NCBI GenBank assembly: GCA_913054445.1
Contig: CAJXIK010000017.1
Location: 1 to 16,920, forward strand
DNA: 16,920 nucleotides
Origin: an uncultured Bermanella sp.
GTDB taxonomy: Bacteria > Pseudomonadota > Gammaproteobacteria > Pseudomonadales > Oceanobacteraceae
Direction: 5' to 3'
Shown: positions 6,095-13,252 of the stretch, piece after piece
Numbering within the stretch: the stretch's first letter is position 1
Layout of the letters: the number at the start of each line of letters is the position of its first letter
Notes under the pieces: generated by a model
What the model was told of the DNA's origin: nothing
Seen by the model: only the letters and a program-made list of their open reading frames with translations
The model's database searches: none
Position numbers and translations under genes: made by a program

Positions 6095-7830
6095 CGATTG
6101 GCTTCCTCTAGGTTTTTCTGGGCAAGGGTGAGTTTGTCTATTTGTTTGTTGAGGCCGAGTTCGAGTGCGCCTGCGGTCTCTAGTTGTTGTTGCTGCGCCA
6201 TGGCGAGGCGCTCGCGGGCTTTGTCCACGCGGGTTTGCGCGGCCAACACTTTCTGTTTAAGGGCCTCTTTTTTAAGGGGCGCGGGCTCGGCCTTGGCCGC
6301 GACGGGCGCGGGCTCGCCCTTAGACAGGTTAGTAGCAGGGGCCGGTGCGGCCTTCTTGGCGGCCTGTTTCTTGGCGGCAGCGGCGGCGCGGGCCTTGCGT
6401 TTGGCGTCTTTTTCGGCCACCTCGCGGGCGAGGCGGGCGTTACGGGTGTCGAAGCGCAGCTTAGCTTGTTCACTGCCTTGTTTGTCACGCTGGGCTTGTT
6501 TGATCTCGCCCTTGGCGAACCGGTAGTACTGCACCAAAGGAATGTTGCTAGGGCAGACATAGGAGCAAGCGCCGCACTCGATGCAATCGGCGATGTTGTG
6601 CGCTTGCGCCTGCTCTAGGTTGCTGCTCTTGGCAAACCAGTAAAGTTGCTGTGGCAACAATTGTGCTGGGCAGGCCTCACTGCACATGCCGCAACGGATG
6701 CAGGCTTGTTCCATGGCGGGGTCTGGCAGTGTTTGAGCGCTGGCGGCGATGATGCAATTACTGGTCTTAGTGATGGCAATGTGGGGGCTGGCCAGGGTGA
6801 AGCCCATCATGGGGCCGCCCATGATGAGGCGTTTAATCTTGTCGGTTTGCGCCTGGGCCTGTCGCAGCAGCTCGCTTACTGGGGTACCGAGCAACACTCG
6901 GTAATTTTGTGGGCGGCCTACGGCATCGCCGGTGACGGTGGTGATGCGCTGAATGAGCGGTATGCCGAGGGCCACCGCCTCATAGATAGCGTGTACGCTG
7001 GCCACATTTTGGCAGACCATGCCAATGTCGGCGGGAATGCCTGCCACGGGCACTTCCTTGCCGGTGAGTATTTGGATGAGCTGCTTTTCACCGCCGGAAG
7101 GGTATTTAGTGGGGATCACCACGAGGTGAATGTTATGGGTGTCGTCGCGGTTTTCTTTGAGCGCCTGTTGTAAGGCTGCGGCGGCTTGGGGCTTGTTGTC
7201 TTCGATGCCGATGTAGCACTGTTGCGGGCGCAGGATGCGTTGCAGGATTTCGATGCCCTTGATGATTTCTGTGGCGCATTCGCGCATGAGCATGTCATCG
7301 CTGCTGATGTAGGGTTCACACTCGGCGGCATTAACAATAAGGGTGTCTATCTTGCTGGCGGGTATAGAGGCCTTCACATGGGTGGGGAATCCGGCCCCGC
7401 CCATGCCCGCGATGCCCGCCTGAGTGATGCGGGCGATGAGGGTTTGGGCATCGGCTTGCAGATAGTCGTCGAGCCCCTGATGGTCGACCCAGCGCTCTTG
7501 GCCATCGCTGATGATCTCGATGCAGGTATCGTCCATACCCGATTGATGGGGTACCTCGCGGGTCTCGATGCTGGCCACGGTGCCCGAGGTGGGCGCGTGT
7601 AGGTTGCAGCTGATGAAGTCGTCGCCCTCGGCGATGATTTGCCCTTTGAGTACCTTGTCACCTGGCTTCACCACGGGTTTAGCGGGTGCACCAATGTGTT
7701 GTGCAATCGCTAATATGAGTCTTGCTGGGATTTCGGCCTGGCTTATGGGGGCTTGAGTACTTTGCGATTTATGTTGTGGCGGATGAATGCCACCGGCAAA
7801 ATCATGGAGCTTAAAGTGATGCATATTCAT
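6091..7830 (-). CDS. rnfC: Rnf complex subunit C, NADH/FMN and iron-sulfur subunit
   Basis: RnfC is the soluble NADH-side subunit bound to the membrane complex. In order along 579 residues are FAGGIHPP (11-18), the glycine-rich nucleotide site GIAGMGGAGFPTHVK (139-153), NAAECEPYIS (167-176), and two [4Fe-4S] motifs, CIRCGMCSEACP (377-388) and CIECGACSYVCP (416-427). After about residue 440 comes a charged, Ala/Lys/Pro-rich tail (RKARAAAAAKKQAAKKAAP at 478-496) followed by a predicted coiled coil. This tail varies in length between species; E. coli RsxC is longer (740 aa). The rnfB stop is 12 nt upstream. A second ATG two codons in (7824) is also possible. Confidence 0.97.
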   Translation of the reverse strand: MNMHHFKLHDFAGGIHPPQHKSQSTQAPISQAEIPARLILAIAQHIGAPAKPVVKPGDKVLKGQIIAEGDDFISCNLHAPTSGTVASIETREVPHQSGMDDTCIEIISDGQERWVDHQGLDDYLQADAQTLIARITQAGIAGMGGAGFPTHVKASIPASKIDTLIVNAAECEPYISSDDMLMRECATEIIKGIEILQRILRPQQCYIGIEDNKPQAAAALQQALKENRDDTHNIHLVVIPTKYPSGGEKQLIQILTGKEVPVAGIPADIGMVCQNVASVHAIYEAVALGIPLIQRITTVTGDAVGRPQNYRVLLGTPVSELLRQAQAQTDKIKRLIMGGPMMGFTLASPHIAITKTSNCIIAASAQTLPDPAMEQACIRCGMCSEACPAQLLPQQLYWFAKSSNLEQAQAHNIADCIECGACSYVCPSNIPLVQYYRFAKGEIKQAQRDKQGSEQAKLRFDTRNARLAREVAEKDAKRKARAAAAAKKQAAKKAAPAPATNLSKGEPAPVAAKAEPAPLKKEALKQKVLAAQTRVDKARERLAMAQQQQLETAGALELGLNKQIDKLTLAQKNLEEANR

Positions 7831-7842
7831 TATTATATCTCT

Positions 7843-8412
7843 CTACGCATCTGTCGCGATCAGGGGCAGGGCGCTCGGTTTGGGCCAGTGCCAGCTTTGT
7901 AGGGTGCGCTCGGTGGGCACCATGTCGATGCAATCTACCGGACAAGGTTCGACACACAGATCGCAGCCGGTGCATTCCTGGGCGATGACGGTATGCATCT
8001 GCTTGGCGGCCCCGAGGATGGCATCTACTGGGCAGGCCTGAATGCACTTAGTGCAGCCGATGCATTCATCTTCGCGAATGACAGCCACGAGGGTGACGTC
8101 TTTCTCTTCCCCGTGTTCGGCATCCAGAGGCTCGGGCTCCACTCCCAATAAGTCGGCGATGGCGGCGATGGTGCTTTCGCCCCCAGGTGGGCATTTGTTT
8201 ATTTTCTCGTTGCCCTCACTAATGGCCTGCGCATAGGGGCGGCAACCCGGGTAACTGCATTGGCCGCACTGGGTCTGTGGCAGCAGGGCATCCAGTTGAT
8301 CGACGATGGGGTTGCCTTCCACCTTGAAGCGCACGGCGGCGAAGCCGAGTATAGCGCCAAAGAGAATGGCCAACGCCACCAGTGCTAATACAGATATGAC
8401 AATAATAGACAT
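7843..8412 (-). CDS. rnfB: Rnf complex subunit B, ferredoxin-type subunit
   Basis: RnfB is held in the membrane by an N-terminal helix (about 4-27) and passes electrons through multiple iron-sulfur clusters. Visible are the four-Cys motif C49-x2-C52-x4-C57...C74 (TQCGQCSYPGC ... NKCPPGG) and two ferredoxin motifs, CIGCTKCIQACP (117-128) and CTGCDLCVEPCP (147-158). At 189 residues it is close to the E. coli protein (192). The start has a GGGAGGGG ribosome site. A 41-nt gap separates it from rnfA. Confidence 0.97.
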   Translation of the reverse strand: MSIIVISVLALVALAILFGAILGFAAVRFKVEGNPIVDQLDALLPQTQCGQCSYPGCRPYAQAISEGNEKINKCPPGGESTIAAIADLLGVEPEPLDAEHGEEKDVTLVAVIREDECIGCTKCIQACPVDAILGAAKQMHTVIAQECTGCDLCVEPCPVDCIDMVPTERTLQSWHWPKPSALPLIATDA

Positions 8413-8453
8413 GACGCCCCTCCCTTTTTAAATGCAAACTTTAAATGGCAACG

Positions 8454-9035
8454 TTAAATGGAAACCAATCCGGTGAAACCCATGAAGGCCAAAGACATGA
8501 GACCGGCGGTGATCATGGCGATGGCGCTGCCCTGAAAAACCTTAGGCACATCGCTTACGGCGATTCGTTCGCGCAGGGCGGAGAACAGAATCAGCACCAA
8601 CGAGAAGCCCAGCGCGGCACCGAAGCCGTAGAGGATGGATTCGAGAAAATCGTTTTGGCGCTTGATGTTCAGCAGCGCCACTCCCAATACCGCGCAGTTG
8701 GTGGTGATTAAGGGCAGGAATATGCCCAGCACTCGGTATAAAAGCGGGCTGGTCTTACGAATGGCCATCTCGGTAAAGCCCACCACCACGGCAATCACCA
8801 TGATAAAGGCAATGGTCTTCAGGTAGGTGATGCCCAGTGGCAGCAACAGGTATTCATATACGAGGTAAGAGCTTAACGAGGCCAGGGTGAGCACGAATGT
8901 GGTGGCCGCCGACATGCCGATGGCGGTCTCTAGCTTGTTGGATACCCCCATGAAAGGGCACAGGCCTAAGAACTGCACCAACACAAAGTTGTTAACCAAT
9001 ATGGTGGAAACCAATATGAGGATGTAATCAACCAT
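8454..9035 (-). CDS. rnfA: Rnf complex subunit A
   Basis: RnfA is the first gene of the unit and a six-helix inner-membrane subunit homologous to RnfE and NqrE. It has 193 residues, the same as E. coli RsxA. Motifs are VLVQFLGLCPFMGVSNK (18-34, Cys26) and LPLITTNCAVLGVAL (107-121, Cys114), the cysteine pair that with RnfE binds an iron-sulfur centre. AAGGA lies 6 nt before the ATG. The 307-nt region upstream should contain the operon promoter. Confidence 0.97.
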   Translation of the reverse strand: MVDYILILVSTILVNNFVLVQFLGLCPFMGVSNKLETAIGMSAATTFVLTLASLSSYLVYEYLLLPLGITYLKTIAFIMVIAVVVGFTEMAIRKTSPLLYRVLGIFLPLITTNCAVLGVALLNIKRQNDFLESILYGFGAALGFSLVLILFSALRERIAVSDVPKVFQGSAIAMITAGLMSLAFMGFTGLVSI

Positions 9036-9149
9036 GTGCTGTCCTTAACCGCTTGGAAAAATGGTGGCTCTGAATCTGCGCCGCTGGGCTGCCTTAATAA
9101 TAGTCAAGCTGGCAGCTACTGTCTGATCGTAAAGAAAAATCGGCGGCGT

Positions 9150-9178
9150 ATTATGCTGGATGCGCTCTGCGGGCACAA
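9150..9178 (-). promoter_or_regulatory. Candidate rnf operon promoter
   Basis: On the minus strand TTGTGC (9178-9173) and CATAAT (9155-9150) are spaced by 17 nt. The -10 matches 5 of 6 consensus bases; the -35 matches only three. It would give a leader of about 110 nt before rnfA. No experimental support. Confidence 0.35.
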
Positions 9179-9205
9179 GTTATAGGTTTGGTAGGAGGCC
9201 ACCCC

Positions 9206-9247
9206 GTGGCCGAAAAAGCTCAATACCTTAAACTTTTCTCATACTAG
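9206..9247 (+). CDS. Possible 13-codon leader ORF (uncertain)
   Basis: GTG at 9206 is preceded by TAGGAGG (9192-9198) at a 7-nt spacing, an unusually good ribosome site, and encodes VAEKAQYLKLFSY before a TAG at 9245-9247. The arms of hairpin 9197-9211 cover the end of the ribosome site and the start codon. It could be a translated leader for the lipoprotein gene 95 nt downstream, or chance. The peptide has no recognised motif. Confidence 0.2.
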   Translation: MAEKAQYLKLFSY

Positions 9248-9342
9248 CGGTGCGCGGGATTGGATTATAAAACTGGGGGTAGATCGAGCCTTAAGCGGCA
9301 AACAAATACCCAGAACCACCGTTGTTAATTTAGGCCTAAGCC

Positions 9343-9849
9343 ATGTTTATTAAACCGTTAATGTTATTGGCCAGTTTCTGTTTGCTATGGGGTTGCCAGG
9401 AAGACTTGATGCCAGAGAGTGATGCCGACAATCGCCAGCGAGAGCCTTTCGTGGTGGATGATTTCACGGTCAACTTGAATACCGAGCAAGATTACTCATT
9501 GAGTGAGCGCCTAAATAATTACGATGGCATCGTTTTGTATTTCACTATGTGGTGCCCGGTCTGCGATAACCACATGCAACTGTTGCGCAGTGACTTCGTG
9601 GCTCAGTACCCTAATGTGGACTTTGTGTTGGTAGATTATGTCTCGGCTTCCGCCGCCAACAGCCGTACCACCCAGCTTAATAATGGCTACCGTGACTTTA
9701 ATGTCATCAGCGACCGCGATGATTATCTAGAGAATGTTCTCGATGGGGCCATGGCCAGGGTCGTGTTGATTGATAAAAACTTCACGGTGGTGTTTAGTGA
9801 ATTGTTTAAAAATCATCTGGATTTGGCGGCGGCAATAGAGGGGTTGTGA
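9343..9849 (+). CDS. Thioredoxin-fold lipoprotein with CPVC motif
   Basis: The 168-residue protein begins with a signal peptide ending in a lipobox, LLWGC, so Cys18 is probably lipidated and the protein membrane-anchored in the cell envelope. The redoxin fold follows: IVLYFTMWCPVCDNHM (63-78) contains the active-site pair Cys71/Cys74, then VDFVLVDYV (92-100) and a late strand VVLIDKNFTVVF (140-151). The position of the usual cis-proline before the VxLID strand appears to be Ala138, which is atypical for a thioredoxin or TlpA-like protein. It is transcribed divergently from the rnf operon, so a redox partner role is conceivable but not shown. The ribosome site is weak (AGGCCTAAGCC). Substrate unknown. 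Confidence 0.85.
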   Translation: MFIKPLMLLASFCLLWGCQEDLMPESDADNRQREPFVVDDFTVNLNTEQDYSLSERLNNYDGIVLYFTMWCPVCDNHMQLLRSDFVAQYPNVDFVLVDYVSASAANSRTTQLNNGYRDFNVISDRDDYLENVLDGAMARVVLIDKNFTVVFSELFKNHLDLAAAIEGL

Positions 9850-9879
9850 GGAAGCAGGTTGTAAATAGAAGGGTTGTGA
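9841..9879 (+). repeat. Short direct repeat GGGTTGTGA
   Basis: GGGTTGTGA occurs at 9841-9849 (the last codons and stop of the lipoprotein gene) and again at 9871-9879, 30 bp apart, with a partial copy AGGTTGTAA between. It looks like a small duplication at the gene end. Confidence 0.5.
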
Positions 9880-9883
9880 AAAG

Positions 9884-9927
9884 ATGAGCGCAGCCAAGGC
9901 GCTCATTATGAAAGTGCCTTGGCTGCG
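9884..9927 (-). terminator. Overlapping inverted repeats between convergent genes, terminator-like
   Basis: Two perfect inverted repeats overlap. One pairs CGCAGCCAAGGC (9889-9900) with GCCTTGGCTGCG (9916-9927) across a 15-nt loop. The other pairs ATGAGCGC (9884-9891) with GCGCTCAT (9899-9906) across a 7-nt loop. They cannot form together. On the minus strand the longer stem is followed by CTCATCTTTTC, so it may terminate metG. On the plus strand no T-run follows, so any lipoprotein-gene termination there would be weak. Confidence 0.55.
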
Positions 9928-9933
9928 AGACGG

Positions 9934-11970
9934 TTACATGACCCTCATGCCAGGCTTCGCTCCCGCATGGGGTTCCAGCAACCACAGTTCATCACCACCT
10001 GGCCCAGCGGCCAGCACCATGCCTTCCGACATACCAAACTTCATCTTGCGCGGCTTGAGGTTGGCCACCATGACAGTGTGCTTGCCGATTAGGTCCTGCG
10101 GGGCGTAAGCGGCTTTAATGCCAGACAATACGTTGCGGGTCTTGCCTTCGCCCACATCCAGTGTGAGTTGCAACAATTTACCGGCGCCTTTTACCAGTTG
10201 GGCATCGACAATCTTGGCAATGCGTAAGTCTACCTTGGCAAAATCGTCAAATTCAATCTCGTCGCAGATGGGTTCACTTAAGCCAGTGTTTACAGTCGCT
10301 GTGGCCTCTTGGTTAGCACTGGCCTCTTTTAGCGCATCGGCTTTTTCTTGCTCGATCATAGCGTCGAGCTTGTCTTTTTCCACGCGACTCATGAGGGCTT
10401 TAAATTTGTTTATGGGGTGGTTCAGCAGCACCTGCTGGCGGCTGTCCCAGTTTAGGTCGTCAATGTTGAGGAAGGCCGTTACATTATCTGCCATGGCGGG
10501 CAACACAGGGGCCAAGTAGGTGACCAATTGGCGGAACAAGTTAATGCCCAGCGAGCAAATGGCCAGCACTTCATCGGCCTTGCCTTCTTGCTTGGCCAGC
10601 GCCCAGGGTTCTTTCTCGTGGATGTATTCGTTGGCGGCATCGGCTAGGGCGATGATTTCGCGGATGGCTTTGCCGTACTCGCGGTCTTCATAGTATTGGG
10701 CAATGACATCACCCTTAGCGATGGCGTCGTCTAGTAAGTCTTGCTCGGGCAGGGTGCTGGCGAGGGTGCCCCCGGCCTTCTTCACAAAACCGGCACAGCG
10801 GCTGGCGATGTTAATGACCTTGCCCACTAGGTCGGAGTTCACCCTCTGCGCAAAATCTTCTAGGTTGAGGTCGAAGTCGTCGATACGGTTGTTCAACTTA
10901 GCGGCGTAATAATAACGCAGGTATTCCGGCTGGAAATGATCTAGGTAAGTGCTGGCCTTGATAAAGGTGCCACGGGACTTGGACATCTTGGCGCCGTTCA
11001 CCGTCACATAACCATGGGCCCATACGGCGCTGGGGGTGCGGTAACCGGCGCTGTGCAACATGGCGGGCCAGAACAGAGCATGGAAGTTAATGATGTCTTT
11101 GCCGATGAAGTGGTAAACCTCGGTGTCGGAGCCTGCCTGCCAGTAGTCGTCAAATTCGAGGTCGTCACGGCGCTCGCATAATTGCTTAAAGCTGGCCATG
11201 TAGCCTATGGGGGCATCGAGCCACACATAGAAGTACTTGCCCGGCGCATCTGGAATCTCAAACCCAAAGTAAGGGGCGTCGCGGCTGATGTCCCACTCTT
11301 TAAGGTCGTTGTCGAGCCATTCGGCGAGCTTGTTGGCCACCTCTTTTTGTAGGGTGCCAGAGCGCGTCCAGTCTTGTAAAAATGCCTGGAATTCGGGCAG
11401 CTTAAAGAAGTAGTGTTCGCTCTCTTTTTCTATGGGGGTAGCGCCGGACATAACCGACAGCGGGTTGATGAGTTCGCTGGCGTTGTAGGTGGCTCCACAG
11501 CTTTCGCAGTTGTCACCGTATTGATCTGCGGTTTTACACTTAGGGCAGTCGCCTTTCACGTAGCGGTCGGCGAGGAACATCTCTTTTTCTGGGTCAAACA
11601 ATTGCTTGATGCCGCGCACGTTGATGTGGCCGTTTTCTTTTAGCTTGTTGTAGATGTTGGCGGACAGCGCGCGGTTTTCATCGCTGTGGGTGGAGCTAAA
11701 ATTATCGAATTGAATTAAAAACTTGGCAAAGTCTTGCTCGTGTTCGGCCTGCACGCGGGCAATTTGTTGCTCGGCGCTGATGCCGTCTTTTTGCGCGCGC
11801 AACATGATGGCGGTGCCGTGGGCATCGTCGGCACACACATAGGTGCATTGATGGCCACGGGACTGCTGAAAGCGCACCCAGATATCGGTCTGGATGTATT
11901 CGAGCATGTGCCCCAAGTGGATGGGGCCGTTGGCATAGGGGAGGGCACTGGTAACAAGGATGCGACGCAT
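9934..11970 (-). CDS. metG: Methionyl-tRNA synthetase
   Basis: MetG charges tRNA-Met with methionine in the cytosol. The 678 residues match E. coli MetG (677). Class I signatures are GPIHLGHMLEY (15-25, the HIGH motif) and GAKMSKSRGTF (326-336). The zinc knuckle has Cys142, Cys145, Cys155 and Cys158. WLDAPIGYMAS (250-260) is also typical. A C-terminal tRNA-binding/dimerisation domain of the EMAP type spans about 576-678 (DFAKVDLRIAKI to the end). The open frame extends 77 codons further upstream, but MRRILVTSALPYANG is the family N-terminus, so the start is 11970. The gene faces away from mrp, as in E. coli. Confidence 0.98.
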   Translation of the reverse strand: MRRILVTSALPYANGPIHLGHMLEYIQTDIWVRFQQSRGHQCTYVCADDAHGTAIMLRAQKDGISAEQQIARVQAEHEQDFAKFLIQFDNFSSTHSDENRALSANIYNKLKENGHINVRGIKQLFDPEKEMFLADRYVKGDCPKCKTADQYGDNCESCGATYNASELINPLSVMSGATPIEKESEHYFFKLPEFQAFLQDWTRSGTLQKEVANKLAEWLDNDLKEWDISRDAPYFGFEIPDAPGKYFYVWLDAPIGYMASFKQLCERRDDLEFDDYWQAGSDTEVYHFIGKDIINFHALFWPAMLHSAGYRTPSAVWAHGYVTVNGAKMSKSRGTFIKASTYLDHFQPEYLRYYYAAKLNNRIDDFDLNLEDFAQRVNSDLVGKVINIASRCAGFVKKAGGTLASTLPEQDLLDDAIAKGDVIAQYYEDREYGKAIREIIALADAANEYIHEKEPWALAKQEGKADEVLAICSLGINLFRQLVTYLAPVLPAMADNVTAFLNIDDLNWDSRQQVLLNHPINKFKALMSRVEKDKLDAMIEQEKADALKEASANQEATATVNTGLSEPICDEIEFDDFAKVDLRIAKIVDAQLVKGAGKLLQLTLDVGEGKTRNVLSGIKAAYAPQDLIGKHTVMVANLKPRKMKFGMSEGMVLAAGPGGDELWLLEPHAGAKPGMRVM

Positions 11971-12040
11971 GGATGACTCTTGGCTAATAGGGGGTTTATG
12001 GGTTGGTAAACCGAGGTTTTCCCACATTTTGATGGGCGCT

Positions 12041-12049
12041 AATATAGCA
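12041..12049 (-). promoter_or_regulatory. Candidate extended -10 of the metG promoter
   Basis: On the minus strand TGCTATATT is an extended -10 element (TG-N-TATATT) about 70 nt before the metG ATG. No convincing -35 is present at 17 nt, which extended -10 promoters tolerate. Confidence 0.35.
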
Positions 12050-12163
12050 GGCTTTGCCAATCGCATGTAGCAATGTTTAAGCGCGCAGCCATTAAGGATG
12101 CCCATGATAAGGCGAAAATGATAAAGTCCGAGCCATTTACTTGGTTTATAGAAGAGGTTGGTT

Positions 12164-13252
12164 ATGGCGCAGGCAACATTGGCAGCAGTGCAGGAAGCCA
12201 TTAGGGGCTATCGTGATCCTTACCTAGCAACGGATTTAATCTCGGCGGGTGCCGTAGAGCGCCTCGAAATAGATGGCGAGCAGGTACTGTTGGAGGTGCT
12301 GCTTAAGTACCCCAGCGAGTATTTGCAGGATGGCATCGCCCAATTGCTGAAGGTGGCCATTGAGAACGTGGCGGGCATCGAGCAGGCGCAGGTCAGCGTG
12401 GGCTGGCAGGTGGAGCCCCATAAGGCCCACGAGCAGCTGGCGAACATCGAAAATGTAAAAAACATCATCGCGGTGTCCTCGGGTAAGGGGGGGGTGGGCA
12501 AGTCCACCACCTCGGTGAATCTAGCGTTGGCGCTGGCCAAAGACGGGGCGCGTGTGGGGGTCTTGGATGCCGATATCTACGGCCCTTCCTTGGCCATGTT
12601 GTTGGGGGTGCCAGCGGGTACTCGCCCACAAACCATACAAGAAAAATTCTTTAAACCGGTGCAGGCGTTGGGGCTGCAAACCATGTCCATGGCTTATCTG
12701 GTCACCGAGAACACGCCCATGGTATGGCGCGGCCCCATGGTGAGCGGTGCCCTCCAGCAGCTTATTAGCCAAACCGTGTGGGATGATCTCGACTATTTAA
12801 TCATCGATATGCCGCCGGGCACGGGGGATATACAGCTCACCTTGTCGCAGAAAATTCCGGTATCGGCCTCGGTGGTGGTGACTACGCCGCAAGACATCGC
12901 CTTGTTGGATGCCAAGAAAGGCATCGAGATGTTTAATAAGGTGAGCATCCCCGTGTTGGGCGTCATCGAAAATATGTCGATTCATATTTGTGGTCATTGT
13001 GGGCACGAAGAGCACATCTTTGGTGAGGGCGGTGCCGACAAAATAGTGGCCGAATTTAATAGCGAGTTGCTGGGCTCTTTACCCTTGTCTAAATACATTC
13101 GTGAGCAGAGTGATTCGGGCCTGCCCGTGGTGGCCGCCGACGGAGACAGCGAGGTGGCGCAGATGTATATCAATACCGCGCGGGCCATGGCGGCGAAACT
13201 AAGTACCCTAGCGGTGCAGCAGGTGCCCGAGATTCAAATCAGCGAGGATTAA
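12164..13252 (+). CDS. apbC: Iron-sulfur cluster carrier ATPase Mrp/ApbC
   Basis: Mrp/ApbC is a cytosolic P-loop scaffold or carrier that delivers Fe-S clusters to apoproteins. The 362-residue protein has an N-terminal MIP18/DUF59 domain (about 5-82), the deviant Walker A SSGKGGVGKSTT (105-116), VLDADIYGPS (133-142), a second ATPase motif IIDMPPGTGD (213-222), and the cluster-binding CxxC pair Cys276 and Cys279 in CGHCGHEEHIFG. The ATG at 12164 has AGAGG six nucleotides upstream; a TTG two codons earlier is less likely. It is divergent from metG across 193 bp. Its stop shares TTAA with the tmcA stop. A Fe-S supplier could serve RnfB, RnfC and Nth, but that is only contextual. Confidence 0.96.
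   Translation: MAQATLAAVQEAIRGYRDPYLATDLISAGAVERLEIDGEQVLLEVLLKYPSEYLQDGIAQLLKVAIENVAGIEQAQVSVGWQVEPHKAHEQLANIENVKNIIAVSSGKGGVGKSTTSVNLALALAKDGARVGVLDADIYGPSLAMLLGVPAGTRPQTIQEKFFKPVQALGLQTMSMAYLVTENTPMVWRGPMVSGALQQLISQTVWDDLDYLIIDMPPGTGDIQLTLSQKIPVSASVVVTTPQDIALLDAKKGIEMFNKVSIPVLGVIENMSIHICGHCGHEEHIFGEGGADKIVAEFNSELLGSLPLSKYIREQSDSGLPVVAADGDSEVAQMYINTARAMAAKLSTLAVQQVPEIQISED

Larger units (their letters stand above)
9036..9342. other. 307-bp divergent intergenic region, rnfA / lipoprotein gene
   Basis: No full-length gene is present. The spacer must carry promoters for rnfA (minus) and for the lipoprotein gene (plus). It contains a candidate minus-strand sigma-70 promoter (9150-9178), a 6-bp hairpin GGCCAC-CCC-GTGGCC (9197-9211), a possible 13-codon ORF (9206-9247), and a 10-bp palindrome TTAGGCCTAA (9330-9339) directly before the lipoprotein start. 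A sequence TATAAA near 9264-9269 could be a plus-strand -10 element, but no matching -35 is seen. Confidence 0.7.

Noticed and set aside
6180..6618. Long open frames on both strands inside the rnfC tail
   Set aside because: They arise from the GC-rich Ala/Lys/Pro-coding repeat of rnfC and encode low-complexity sequence without start signals or domains.
9197..9211. Rho-independent terminator in the rnfA upstream spacer
   Set aside because: The GGCCAC/GTGGCC stem has no T-run on either strand and no gene ends there.
9934..12201. Longer metG starting at 12201 (755 residues)
   Set aside because: The extra 77 residues have no family match, cross the divergent mrp promoter region and overlap the mrp start; the conserved N-terminus begins at 11970.
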